Counted from the first letter of the stretch, positions 24,067 to 32,399 are shown. The stretch: 41,573 nucleotides of DNA from an uncultured Clostridia bacterium (GCA_934747805.1 CAKVHC010000009.1:1-41573), one strand, 5' to 3'. Notes: a model not told the origin generated them from the sequence alone. A program made the numbers and translations.

Positions 24067-26442
24067 ATGATTATAACAATTTTGAAAAGAGATGGTCGCA
24101 AGGAAAAGTTTGAACTAACTAAGATTGAGAATGCCATTTACAAGGCCGCTGTGGCGTGTGGTGGAACAAACAATCTTTTGGCACACGAGCTTGCACTCAA
24201 GGTGCAAACCATTTTGGATCAAAATACAGCCAAAAATCCTATTCCAAAGGTTGAAGAAATTCAAGACATTGTAGAAAAGGTGCTTATTGAAAACGGCCAC
24301 GCCAAGACTGCAAAGGCGTATATATTATATAGAAAACAGCATGAGAGAATCCGCAATGCCAACGACACCCTTATTGACTATAAGGAAACCATAGACAAAT
24401 ATCTCAAGGTCAATGACTGGCGTGTAAAAGAGAATTCAACTGTTACATATTCAATCGGCGGCTTGATTCTTTCCAACTCAGGTGCGATTACAGCAAACTA
24501 TTGGCTCAGCGAGATTTATGACGAAGAAATTGCCAATGCGCATCGTCGTGCAGACCTACACTTGCATGATTTGTCAATGCTCACAGGCTATTGCGCAGGT
24601 TGGTCATTGAAGCAGCTTATCGTCGAAGGCTTGGGCGGAGTGCCTGGCAAAATTTGTTCTAGTCCAGCGGCACACTTGTCCACACTTTGCAATCAAATGG
24701 TGAATTTCTTGGGCATTATGCAAAATGAATGGGCAGGCGCACAAGCATTCAGTTCGTTTGACACCTATCTAGCACCATTCGTAAAGAAAGACAATCTGAG
24801 CTACAAAGAAGTTAAACAATGCTTGCAGTCATTTATCTATGGCGTGAACACACCATCTCGTTGGGGCACGCAAGCGCCTTTCACAAACATAACTCTCGAC
24901 TGGGTTGTGCCAAACGATATGGCTGAACTTCCTGCTATTGTCGGCGGCAAGCCACAGGATTTCAAATACAAAGACTGTGTAAAAGAAATGGCAATGGTTA
25001 ACAAAGCTTTCATCGAGATTATGATCGAAGGCGATGCCAATGGCCGTGGTTTCCAATATCCAATTCCAACATATTCAATCACAAAAGATTTTGACTGGTC
25101 GGACACAGAGAACAATCGTTTGTTGTTTGAAATGACGGCAAAATATGGCACACCATATTTCTCAAACTATATTAATAGCGATATGCAGCCAAGCGACGTG
25201 CGTAGCATGTGCTGTCGTTTGCGTTTAGACTTGCGTGAACTGAGAAAGAAATCTGGCGGCTATTTTGGCAGTGGCGAAAGCACTGGTTCTATCGGCGTTG
25301 TAACTCTTAATATGCCACGTCTTGCTTATCTAAGCGACACGGAAGAAGAGTTCTTCATTCGTCTTGAAAAGTTGATGAACACGGCGGCTAGAAGTCTGAA
25401 AATTAAACGTGATACAATCACAACATATCTTGAGCAAGGGCTGTATCCTTATACAAAACGTTATCTCGGCACGTTTAAGAATCACTTCTCGACCATTGGC
25501 CTTGTGGGCATGAATGAGGCCTGTAAAAATGCCAAATGGCTACGTACCGATTTGACAACCAAAGAGGGTCAGGAGTGGACGAAAAAGGTGCTCAACTTTA
25601 TGCGTAACAAATTGAGCGACTATCAGGAAGAGTACGGTGATTTGTACAACCTAGAAGCCACTCCGGCAGAGTCAACCAGTTTCCGTTTGGCATCGAAAGA
25701 CAAGAAACTTTATCCAGACATTATCACAGCAACAGAAGGTGACGGAACACCTTACTACACAAACAGTTCTCACTTGCCAGTGGACTACACCGACGACATT
25801 TTCAAGGCACTTGATATTCAAGATGAATTGCAAACATTGTACACTTCTGGCACAGTGTTCCACGCATTCTTGGGTCAACGCTTGAGTGACTGGAAGTCTT
25901 GTGCAAACCTGGTGCGTAAGATTGCAGAAAACTACAGACTTCCATACTACACAATGTCGCCAACCTATTCAGTTTGTGCAAAAGACGGATATCTTTCTGG
26001 CGAACAACCAGTTTGTCCGCATTGTGGTGGCAAAACCGAAGTTTACAGCCGTATTACAGGATACTATCGTCCAGTGCAAAACTGGAATGACGGCAAAGTG
26101 GAAGAATACAAGCATCGTAAAACATATGACCTAAACAATTCGCATTTGACACATTGTGTAAACCACGACGAACCAAAAGCGGAGGAAACTAAATGTGAAT
26201 GTACGGGCGACAAGATTATGCTCTTCGGAACAAAGACTTGTCCTAACTGCAAAATGGCAAAAATGATGCTTGACAGTGCACATATCGCTTACGTTTGGAT
26301 TGATGCAGAAGAAAACGTAGAACTTACAAAAAAGTTTGGCATTAAATCCGCTCCAACACTTGTGGTGTTGAAAAATGACGGCTTCACAGCATATGAGAAT
26401 GCAAGCAATATCAAAGCTTTCACGGAGAACTATAAGGGCTAA
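24067..26442 (+). CDS. nrdD: Anaerobic (class III) ribonucleoside-triphosphate reductase fused to a C-terminal redoxin domain
   Basis: A 791-aa glycyl-radical enzyme that reduces NTPs to dNTPs without oxygen. The start at 24067 has a good ribosome-binding site; a TTG at 24007 lies within the promoter. The N-terminal ATP-cone (about 1-95) is followed by the catalytic barrel, with candidate thiyl cysteines in SMCCRLRLD (C382/C383). Zinc-site cysteines are C637, C650 and C653 (CPHCGG), and the glycyl-radical loop is SRITGYYRPV (candidate G665). After a Glu/Lys/Cys linker (about 695-712) comes a complete glutaredoxin/NrdH-like domain (about 713-791) with IMLFGTKTCPNCKMAK (C725, C728) and SAPTLVVL. 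The loop resembles the thioredoxin-linked type of NrdD, as I recall it from Thermotoga, rather than the formate-linked E. coli type. trxB begins 1 bp after its stop. No nrdG is adjacent. Confidence 0.95.
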   Translation: MIITILKRDGRKEKFELTKIENAIYKAAVACGGTNNLLAHELALKVQTILDQNTAKNPIPKVEEIQDIVEKVLIENGHAKTAKAYILYRKQHERIRNANDTLIDYKETIDKYLKVNDWRVKENSTVTYSIGGLILSNSGAITANYWLSEIYDEEIANAHRRADLHLHDLSMLTGYCAGWSLKQLIVEGLGGVPGKICSSPAAHLSTLCNQMVNFLGIMQNEWAGAQAFSSFDTYLAPFVKKDNLSYKEVKQCLQSFIYGVNTPSRWGTQAPFTNITLDWVVPNDMAELPAIVGGKPQDFKYKDCVKEMAMVNKAFIEIMIEGDANGRGFQYPIPTYSITKDFDWSDTENNRLLFEMTAKYGTPYFSNYINSDMQPSDVRSMCCRLRLDLRELRKKSGGYFGSGESTGSIGVVTLNMPRLAYLSDTEEEFFIRLEKLMNTAARSLKIKRDTITTYLEQGLYPYTKRYLGTFKNHFSTIGLVGMNEACKNAKWLRTDLTTKEGQEWTKKVLNFMRNKLSDYQEEYGDLYNLEATPAESTSFRLASKDKKLYPDIITATEGDGTPYYTNSSHLPVDYTDDIFKALDIQDELQTLYTSGTVFHAFLGQRLSDWKSCANLVRKIAENYRLPYYTMSPTYSVCAKDGYLSGEQPVCPHCGGKTEVYSRITGYYRPVQNWNDGKVEEYKHRKTYDLNNSHLTHCVNHDEPKAEETKCECTGDKIMLFGTKTCPNCKMAKMMLDSAHIAYVWIDAEENVELTKKFGIKSAPTLVVLKNDGFTAYENASNIKAFTENYKG

Positions 26443-26443
26443 T

Positions 26444-27352
26444 ATGACAGACATAATTATTGTAGGTGCAGGCACGGCAGGAATGACTGCCTGCCTATAT
26501 GCACTGAGAAATGGTAAGAGCGTTACAATCATAGAAAGCACGGGCTTTGGCGGACAGATTGCCAATTCACCTCGAGTGGAGAATTTTCCGTCTATCAAGT
26601 CAATTTCTGGCATTGAGTTTAGTGACAATTTGTTTGAGCAGATTTCGTCCTTGGGTGCCAACGTTGAGTTTGACGAAGTGCAAAAAGTAGAAAAGGTTGA
26701 CCACATTTTTAATGTCTATCTTCCAAAAAAGACCTTGCAGGCGAAAGCGGTTATCTTGGCGACTGGTGTCAAGCACAAGCATCTCAATCTGCCAAGAGAA
26801 GAAGAACTCGTAGGCAAGGGCGTGAGCTATTGTGCAGTGTGCGACGGCCCTTTTTACAAGGGACAAGACGTTGCACTCATCGGCGATGGCAATAGTGCTT
26901 TGCAATATGGAATTTTGCTGGCCGGATATTGTAGGCGTGTGTACGTGTGCACATGGACGGACAAGTTTTTTGGTGACAGCAAATTGGTTGACACGCTTTT
27001 GAGCAAACCTAACGTCATCCACATAGCCAATGTGTCGGCGAGTGCTTTCGTTGGTGATATTGAAATCACTGGTCTAGAACTCACTTCAATCAAAACAGAT
27101 GAAAAACAAATTTTGGACTGCAATGCCGTATTTGTGGCAATCGGGCAAGAGCCAAAAAATGCAAGATTTGCTAACCTTGCCGAGCTCGACGAAAAGGGCT
27201 ATTTTGTGGCTGATGAACAATGCAAGACTAAGACGGATGGCGTATTCGTGGCAGGAGATTGCCGAACGAAAGCCGTACGTCAGCTTACGACAGCAGTTAG
27301 TGACGGCGCAATTTCTGCTCTATCCGCTTGTCACTATGTGGATAGCATATAA
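26444..27352 (+). CDS. trxB: Thioredoxin reductase (NADPH, FAD)
   Basis: A 302-aa low-molecular-weight thioredoxin reductase: FAD-binding GAGTAG near the start, redox centre C130-A-V-C133 in SYCAVCDGPF, NADPH-binding GDGNSALQYG, and C-terminal VFVAGDCRTKAVRQLTTAVSDG. I use the ATG at 26444 because it gives the canonical MTDIIIVGAG start; a frame extending upstream lies inside nrdD. It is coupled to nrdD, whose C-terminal redoxin domain is the obvious substrate, giving an electron path NADPH to TrxB to redoxin to NrdD active site. This path is inferred from order and domains. Confidence 0.95.
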   Translation: MTDIIIVGAGTAGMTACLYALRNGKSVTIIESTGFGGQIANSPRVENFPSIKSISGIEFSDNLFEQISSLGANVEFDEVQKVEKVDHIFNVYLPKKTLQAKAVILATGVKHKHLNLPREEELVGKGVSYCAVCDGPFYKGQDVALIGDGNSALQYGILLAGYCRRVYVCTWTDKFFGDSKLVDTLLSKPNVIHIANVSASAFVGDIEITGLELTSIKTDEKQILDCNAVFVAIGQEPKNARFANLAELDEKGYFVADEQCKTKTDGVFVAGDCRTKAVRQLTTAVSDGAISALSACHYVDSI

Positions 27353-27359
27353 ACAAAAA

Positions 27360-27389
27360 ACGCTGGCTATTTAGTCAGCGTCTTTTTTT
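27360..27389. terminator. Terminator hairpin shared by trxB and the 3' end of rel
   Basis: ACGCTGGCT (27360-27368), loop ATTT, AGTCAGCGT (27373-27381), then T7 (27383-27389). On the minus strand the hairpin covers the last sense codons and stop of rel. Confidence 0.75.
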
Positions 27390-29245
27390 GTCTTGTTTTT
27401 ACCAGATTTCTTTGTTGTAGGTTTTGGTGGAATAGTTTTCCACGATGCTTCTATCAGGCGACTGGTGTCAAAGCAGGCAACATTTGGACAGATTTTGCGG
27501 TGAATAATGACACCACGTCCTGTGGAAACGAATCCCACAATGTCGTCGCCGAGCATTGGGTGGCAACAGCCAGCGAATTTAAGCAAGATATTGTTCAATC
27601 CTTTGATATCAATTTGCTTTTCGCTTGGCTCGTTTAAACGAATATTTGCCGCTTGGTTTTGTTCAAGTAGATTTTGTTCTTGCTTGATGTCTTTCAAGTA
27701 TAACTGCACCAATCTATTAGCCACTGATCTGATAGGAATTGCGTTCGCTCCAAGTGTGGCATAGAATTCGTCTTCTACACTAACATTGTATTTTTCCATT
27801 GCAATCTTCAGATGTTCAGGAACTATAACCTTGCTTGGCTGATAACCTTTTTCACGAACTGCTTGCTCGAGCATGGTGTGGCCGAGCTTAATATTCTCTT
27901 CTTTCATTGTACGTTTGAAGAAATTGTTGATGCTGTTTCGTGCCGCACTTGTTTTGACGAATTTCAGCCAATCACGAGAAGGCCCTTTGGAGTTTGGATT
28001 GGTCACAATCTCCACAATGTCGCCGTTGTGTAGGTGAGTGGTGGTTGGCACCATTTTGCCATTAACTTTTGCACCCACGCATTTATGTCCGATATCGCTG
28101 TGAATGTGATAGGCAAAGTCGATAGGAGTGGAACTTGCTGGCAAGTGAATTACTTTGCCTTTTGGCGTTTGCACAAATATCTCGCCGTCATAAATATCCA
28201 CTTTCAAACTGCTAGCCAAATCTTCAGGTGTTGACTTTGAGTCGAGCATCTCTCTTACCCAAGCAAGTTTTGTGTCTAGCGAACTTTGAACGGAACGCTT
28301 TTCTTTGTACAACCAGTGTGCTGCCACACCAAATTCGGCGTATCTGTGCATTTCTTCCGTGCGTATCTGCACTTCCACTGGAACACCCTCAAACATTACA
28401 GTCGTGTGCAAAGATTGATAGCCGTTAGATTTCGGAATGGCGATGTAATCTTTGAATCTGTTTTGCAATGGAGTGACCACGCTGTGAATCTTGCCCAGCA
28501 AAGCATAGCACTCAGCCACGCTATCAACAATGGCTCGCACAGCAATAAGGTCGTAAATTTTGTCCAAAGTTTTGTGAGCAATTAGTTTCTTATATATGCT
28601 GTAAATATGTTTCTTTCTGCCAGACACACGACCCTTGATGTCGAGCTCAGCCATGCAATCTTTTACGAGCTCGATAAGTTTGTTGACTTTTGTCTCACGT
28701 TCTACATATCTTTCACCAACTTGTGTGACTATGTCTGCGTATTCGTGAGGCTTCAGGCGTAAAAACGCCTTGTCTTCCAACTCGGTCTTGTAATTCGACA
28801 GACCAAGACGTGCCGACAGTGGTGCGTACAAATCCATGACCGCATTGCAAAAGGCAATCTGCTCGTCGTTAGATTTGTCTGACAAGTGTCGCATTCGAGC
28901 AATTACGAAAGCGAGTTTAAGCATTATGACCTGAATGTCTTTTGTGATGGCAAAAAACATTTTACGCAAGTTCTCGGCTTCAATTTTTTGTTGCGAATAG
29001 TTAAGCTGTTCTAGTTTATCCAGTGATTTAATAATAGTTAAGATTTCGGACGAATAATTCGATGAAATCTCTTCGTCATCAATTAAATCTAAAGTGTAAG
29101 GGTAGTACAACAGCCCAGCGACTTTGGTCTGAGTGTCAAGGTGCATTTCGTCCGCAATGGATAGCATTTCGTGTACAAGCGTTTTTATCTTTTCGTCGGT
29201 TATCAAATCGAACTTTATTTTGGCTTGTTCTAATAACTTGTTCAT
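27371..29245 (-). CDS. rel: RelA/SpoT homologue: synthetase intact, hydrolase residues lost, no ACT domain
   Basis: A 624-aa long-RSH protein; full-length Rel is usually ~730-750. The ATG at 29245 is preceded by GGAG; a TTG at 29260 would include that site. The (p)ppGpp synthetase (about 190-320) is well kept: YDLIAVRAIVD, RFKDYIAIPKSNGYQSLHT and VPVEVQIRTEEMH. TGS (about 355-415) and the conserved-cysteine zinc-finger-like domain (about 545-590, FAGCCHPMLGDDIVGF) follow. The N-terminal pseudo-hydrolase is short: the LLHD motif reads LLYYP (45-49) and the later metal Asp of KLADRLHNMR reads Phe (KLAFVIARMR, about 110). The C-terminal ACT/RRM domain is replaced by a short Lys/Pro tail. I infer an alarmone synthetase that cannot hydrolyse. 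Confidence 0.92.
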   Translation of the reverse strand: MNKLLEQAKIKFDLITDEKIKTLVHEMLSIADEMHLDTQTKVAGLLYYPYTLDLIDDEEISSNYSSEILTIIKSLDKLEQLNYSQQKIEAENLRKMFFAITKDIQVIMLKLAFVIARMRHLSDKSNDEQIAFCNAVMDLYAPLSARLGLSNYKTELEDKAFLRLKPHEYADIVTQVGERYVERETKVNKLIELVKDCMAELDIKGRVSGRKKHIYSIYKKLIAHKTLDKIYDLIAVRAIVDSVAECYALLGKIHSVVTPLQNRFKDYIAIPKSNGYQSLHTTVMFEGVPVEVQIRTEEMHRYAEFGVAAHWLYKEKRSVQSSLDTKLAWVREMLDSKSTPEDLASSLKVDIYDGEIFVQTPKGKVIHLPASSTPIDFAYHIHSDIGHKCVGAKVNGKMVPTTTHLHNGDIVEIVTNPNSKGPSRDWLKFVKTSAARNSINNFFKRTMKEENIKLGHTMLEQAVREKGYQPSKVIVPEHLKIAMEKYNVSVEDEFYATLGANAIPIRSVANRLVQLYLKDIKQEQNLLEQNQAANIRLNEPSEKQIDIKGLNNILLKFAGCCHPMLGDDIVGFVSTGRGVIIHRKICPNVACFDTSRLIEASWKTIPPKPTTKKSGKNKTKKDAD

Positions 29246-29260
29246 ATTTACTCCGTTCAA

Positions 29261-29289
29261 AATATATCACATTTTTTTAACATTTGCAA
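29261..29289 (-). promoter_or_regulatory. SigA-type promoter of rel
   Basis: On the minus strand: TTGCAA (29284-29289), 17-bp spacer, TATATT (29261-29266) with TGA before it. The leader is short (about 9-10 nt) but still holds GGAG. Confidence 0.65.
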
Positions 29290-29310
29290 TAAAAAATGCC
29301 TAGTGGCATT
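29290..29310 (-). terminator. Intrinsic terminator of the HtrA-like gene
   Basis: On the minus strand AATGCC, loop ACTA, GGCATT followed by TTTTATT (stem 29295-29310). It immediately precedes the rel promoter. Confidence 0.75.
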
Positions 29311-29370
29311 CTTTATATCATCAGATAATTTATCTGCATGTGACCTAGTCTTTGCTCTCAAAACGGATGA

Positions 29371-30816
29371 TTAAGCTATAGAGACCAAATCGCTAGCGGT
29401 GACTGTGTAAGGCAAGGTGGATTGTACGCCGTCACGCTCTATTGTGATATATATGCGATCATCAACACGAACGTTCAAAAGTGTGTCGTGAAGGATATAG
29501 CTGCGTGTGATTGGCAATGGTGAATTGTCGTTTATTTGCACGCTTACGAGTTGGTCACCAACATGCATGCCCATGCTGCTTGCAATCGAGCCGGACGTGA
29601 TTTGTGCAACAATGACTTCTTCTACAATCGTAGTACGTGCTGTGTCTACATCTAGCACAGCATGGCTGTTCATGGTCTGAGTGCCTATGCCTAGTCTGAA
29701 TTGTTGAAGTCGCAAGCTTGAGTTGGTTTCGTTGTAGTCTATTAGATTGTCGGCGATGCTTGTTGCTAGGTTAAGCGGAATTGCATATCCCATGTTCTCG
29801 ATTTCTTCATCGACAATTTTTGCATTCACTATGCCGATAAGTTTGCCTTGTCGGTTGAATAATCCGCCACCTGAATTGCCGCCGTTGATGGCACAGTCTA
29901 CACGCATGACACGGAACTTTACAGTCGTGGTTTCGTCGGCGGCGGTCATGGAAATATATTCGCTGTCAACACTGACAATTCCTTGCGTAGCAGAAATGCC
30001 TTCTGCCTCTGGATTGCCAATTGCTACAACTGTTTCGCCAACCGTGTAGCCATCTGCAAGGTCAACTTGGCGTGCTTGACTGGACTTTAATGTTTCACTG
30101 TTTTTGACTCTTAGCACGGCAATGTCGTAAGTCATTGAGCCGCCCACATATTCGCACTCAATGGCATCTGCACCATATTCAACAACTGGATAATTGTTTG
30201 AGTCGTATACTTGCTTGCCATTATTTGTTTTGAATGCACAATAGTTGGATGCACCATATAGATAAACATGCGTGTCACCAATTTTATTCGTGTTAAGCGA
30301 ATCTTTGTTGTATAAGACATGATAGTTTGTAATGATATATGCGTTGCCATTGTCGTCCATTTTGTAGATGACCCCTGCACCTGCACTAACCGATGTGCTA
30401 GGCGTGTTAACTTTGCCGCCCAACCAGTTGTAAGTCACTTCGTTCACTTTATGCTCTGTGAAAATGCTGACCGCACTAAACAATGCACGATTTGTGTTGG
30501 TGACAGTGGTGTCTGGCTCGGCAGTGGTGGATAGATAGTCTTTCAAAAATTGCCAGTAGTCGCCAGTGTATCCTTTTTCTTGTGCATTTTTCCATACGTC
30601 CTCAAACGTTATGTCTTTAGCGTTTTCGCCATTGCGGATTGTGAACTGCGAAGTGCTTCCGTCCGTGTATGTAATGGTGTAAGTGTCAATCACTCCATCA
30701 CTAGCCGTCTTTTCAATAGTGTAGATGGATACTAACGGCTCTTGTCCACACGCCGTCAGCATAAATGTGGCTGGAACGAGCATTAGAGCGAGTAACGCTT
30801 TTTTAAATTTATTCAT
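29371..30816 (-). CDS. HtrA/DegP-like serine protease, predicted lipoprotein with PDZ domain
   Basis: A 481-aa protein. The lipoprotein signal has lipobox LTAC (C23). A ~75-aa N-terminal region of unknown role (ITYTDGSTSQFTIRNGENA) precedes a trypsin-like domain whose catalytic triad is visible: H166 in TNYHVLY, D231 in YDIAVLRV and S315 in NGGNSGGG. A PDZ-like domain follows (about 385-475; SIASSMGMHVGDQLVSVQIN). The start at 30816 is chosen because AAAGG is well spaced from it, while the ATG at 30825 touches that site. It should be anchored outside the membrane and act in envelope protein quality control, as known for HtrA. It has its own promoter and terminator. Confidence 0.92.
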   Translation of the reverse strand: MNKFKKALLALMLVPATFMLTACGQEPLVSIYTIEKTASDGVIDTYTITYTDGSTSQFTIRNGENAKDITFEDVWKNAQEKGYTGDYWQFLKDYLSTTAEPDTTVTNTNRALFSAVSIFTEHKVNEVTYNWLGGKVNTPSTSVSAGAGVIYKMDDNGNAYIITNYHVLYNKDSLNTNKIGDTHVYLYGASNYCAFKTNNGKQVYDSNNYPVVEYGADAIECEYVGGSMTYDIAVLRVKNSETLKSSQARQVDLADGYTVGETVVAIGNPEAEGISATQGIVSVDSEYISMTAADETTTVKFRVMRVDCAINGGNSGGGLFNRQGKLIGIVNAKIVDEEIENMGYAIPLNLATSIADNLIDYNETNSSLRLQQFRLGIGTQTMNSHAVLDVDTARTTIVEEVIVAQITSGSIASSMGMHVGDQLVSVQINDNSPLPITRSYILHDTLLNVRVDDRIYITIERDGVQSTLPYTVTASDLVSIA

Positions 30817-30912
30817 AAAACACATCCTTTAGTTTATTTTATTTGGCAATTCAAAGGTTTAGCCCGAGTTTTAAAAAACAGACTAAACATTCCTGAATTC
30901 GTTTTCAAGCAT

Positions 30913-30942
30913 ATTATATATTAGGTTGTCTAAAAATGTCAA
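30913..30942 (-). promoter_or_regulatory. SigA-type promoter of the HtrA-like gene
   Basis: On the minus strand: perfect TTGACA (30937-30942), 18-bp spacer, perfect TATAAT (30913-30918). The leader is about 90 nt and contains a 9-bp stem (30857-30865 with 30880-30888, including G-U pairs). Confidence 0.75.
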
Positions 30943-31000
30943 TTTTAATTACACGCCAGACATTATTTTTAGTTTCAAATCGCAACAGTGTATATTTCGT

Positions 31001-31029
31001 TTGCTAAACGATGTGGCCTGTGCTATAAT
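31001..31029 (+). promoter_or_regulatory. Promoter of tRNA-Gly
   Basis: TTGCTA (31001-31006), 17-bp spacer, TATAAT (31024-31029) with TGC before it (extended -10). It ends 10 nt before the tRNA 5' end. Confidence 0.82.
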
Positions 31030-31039
31030 CCAATCGTGT

Positions 31040-31113
31040 GCGGGTGTAGTACATCGGTAGTACACGGGCTTCCCAAGCCTGTAAGGCGGGTTCGATTCCC
31101 GTCGCCCGCTCCA
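31040..31113 (+). tRNA. tRNA-Gly (anticodon CCC)
   Basis: Full cloverleaf: acceptor GCGGGTG paired with CGCCCGC (one G-U), D stem GTAC/GTAC, anticodon stem CGGGC/GCCTG with loop TTCCCAA (anticodon CCC, reads GGG), four-base variable loop TAAG, T arm GCGGG-TTCGATT-CCCGT, discriminator T and an encoded CCA (31111-31113). A dedicated promoter precedes it. Confidence 0.95.
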
Positions 31114-31228
31114 ATTTTGTTAAAAAGTTTTATTAGCATAAAAGCGAACAATGACTAGACTTTTAATATTAGTGAGCTAAACGCCTGCGAGACAAATTAG
31201 AACCTAAAAAGTTAAGAGGAAAATAAAT

Positions 31229-31390
31229 ATGGTCTGGTGGATTATTTTAATTGAAACAATTGTCTTTACTGGGTTTTGTTTGCAAACTTGCGTTGTTTCC
31301 GTTTGCCAGGAACCGAGCATATGGATAAAGAATATCATCAAAAATGGTTTCATGTTAAAGGCATGCTGTTTCCAGGTCTATTGTTTCTAG
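31229..31390 (+). CDS. Possible 53-aa small membrane protein
   Basis: A short ORF with a good ribosome-binding site (AAGAGGA) 8-9 nt before its ATG. It begins MVWWIILIETIVFTGFCLQT, a convincing membrane helix, then turns polar and Cys-containing. The region from about 31321 overlaps another short ORF in the next frame, so either two small proteins overlap or one two-helix protein is broken by a frameshift. Family not recognised. Confidence 0.4.
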   Translation: MVWWIILIETIVFTGFCLQTCVVSVCQEPSIWIKNIIKNGFMLKACCFQVYCF

Positions 31391-31437
31391 TGATTATAGC
31401 AGCCCTTACCGGTCTTGGAGTGTATTTGATTATTTAA
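31321..31437 (+). CDS. Possible 38-aa small membrane protein (overlapping frame)
   Basis: The ORF encodes MDKEYHQKWFHVKGMLFPGL followed by a hydrophobic end (LFLVIIAALTG), a charged head plus one membrane helix, typical of small membrane proteins. It lacks a clear ribosome-binding site and overlaps the 31229 ORF by 70 bp in another frame. It may be the C-terminal half of that gene after a frameshift. A bidirectional terminator follows. Confidence 0.35.
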   Translation: MDKEYHQKWFHVKGMLFPGLLFLVIIAALTGLGVYLII

Positions 31438-31470
31438 CAATATTACTTCTACTACAAGGCTTTAAATAAA

Positions 31471-31500
31471 AAAAACCGAATCTAATTAAGGTTCGGTTTT
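31471..31500. terminator. Bidirectional intrinsic terminator
   Basis: AAAAACCGAA (31471-31480) and TTCGGTTTT (31492-31500) form the outer stem. T runs occur on both strands, serving the small ORFs (+) and the caspase-like gene (-). Confidence 0.82.
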
Positions 31501-31515
31501 TAAGTTAAAGCAATA

Positions 31516-32370
31516 TTAAACCCTATCACTTGATTTTTCAATAGATTTTATACTTTGACATTTATCCTCAAACACAAGTGCGAGTGCCTTGCCGTATTCT
31601 TTTGCATAAATATCATATTCTTGTTTTGCACTGTTTAATTTTGGGATGAGTTCAAGTGTTGATGGTAGCAATATACCTTTGGATACTTTATCCTGCAAAT
31701 TGCCGATTTTTTGTCCGCTGCGTATAAAGGCTACATACAATTCGTTTAAGTTATACATTCCACCAGAACTTCTCGAAATACAAGGTGGAAACCTATTCGT
31801 TAGAGAAGTTTGCATAAACAGACTCAGTATGTTTGTTGCTGTCAAATCAACAGATTTATCTGTTGGAAAATTTTCAGCGAATCTCATAAAGTCTGAAAAA
31901 CTATTTACAGTTTTCTCATCTGTAAGACTAACTAATACTGAATTACGTGGCAAAACATCTCGGGCAGTATGCATGGCACCGCCATGACACGCTACGGAAA
32001 AGAAATCTACAGGATGATTGTTTCTTTTCTGATTGATCAGGTTAAACATATCTAGGACTTTTATTGTGTAATTCTCTCCAGTAATAAATTCAAAGCCGTC
32101 TACACCAACTTTGCCGTGTCCACAATAAATAATGGTTAAAGGTGTGGCATTATCCAAATTATCCAAAGCTTGTCCGATTTGTTCTAAGCTTAAACGACTT
32201 CGGCCATCACCAACAATAGCAACATTGTTTCCTTTACAAGAACTCAAAGACTCTTTTAGTGTTTTAGCAGTATTTACAACTTTTTTTTCTTCTTCTGCTA
32301 CGTCCTCTAAAACTACAAAACTAACATCGTCGAAACTTACATCCCCTGCCAATATTAAGACATTTCTCAT
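31516..32370 (-). CDS. Caspase-like (clan CD type) putative cysteine peptidase
   Basis: A 284-aa soluble protein. The start at 32370 is supported by GGAGG at good spacing; a longer frame to 32409 crosses the promoter. Alternating strands and helices in the first ~150 residues fit a caspase-hemoglobinase fold. A strand ends in TIIYCGHGKVG (H85) and a second ~40 residues later in VDFFSVACHGGA (C128), matching the His-Gly / Cys dyad layout of clan CD peptidases (caspases, metacaspases, gingipain relatives). The C-terminal ~120 residues are helical without a recognised domain. There is no signal peptide. It stands alone with its own promoter and a shared terminator, so context gives no partner or substrate. 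The fold call comes from motif order only. Confidence 0.55.
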   Translation of the reverse strand: MRNVLILAGDVSFDDVSFVVLEDVAEEEKKVVNTAKTLKESLSSCKGNNVAIVGDGRSRLSLEQIGQALDNLDNATPLTIIYCGHGKVGVDGFEFITGENYTIKVLDMFNLINQKRNNHPVDFFSVACHGGAMHTARDVLPRNSVLVSLTDEKTVNSFSDFMRFAENFPTDKSVDLTATNILSLFMQTSLTNRFPPCISRSSGGMYNLNELYVAFIRSGQKIGNLQDKVSKGILLPSTLELIPKLNSAKQEYDIYAKEYGKALALVFEDKCQSIKSIEKSSDRV

Positions 32371-32399
32371 CGCTAGACCTCCAATGATTATCCGTAAAT

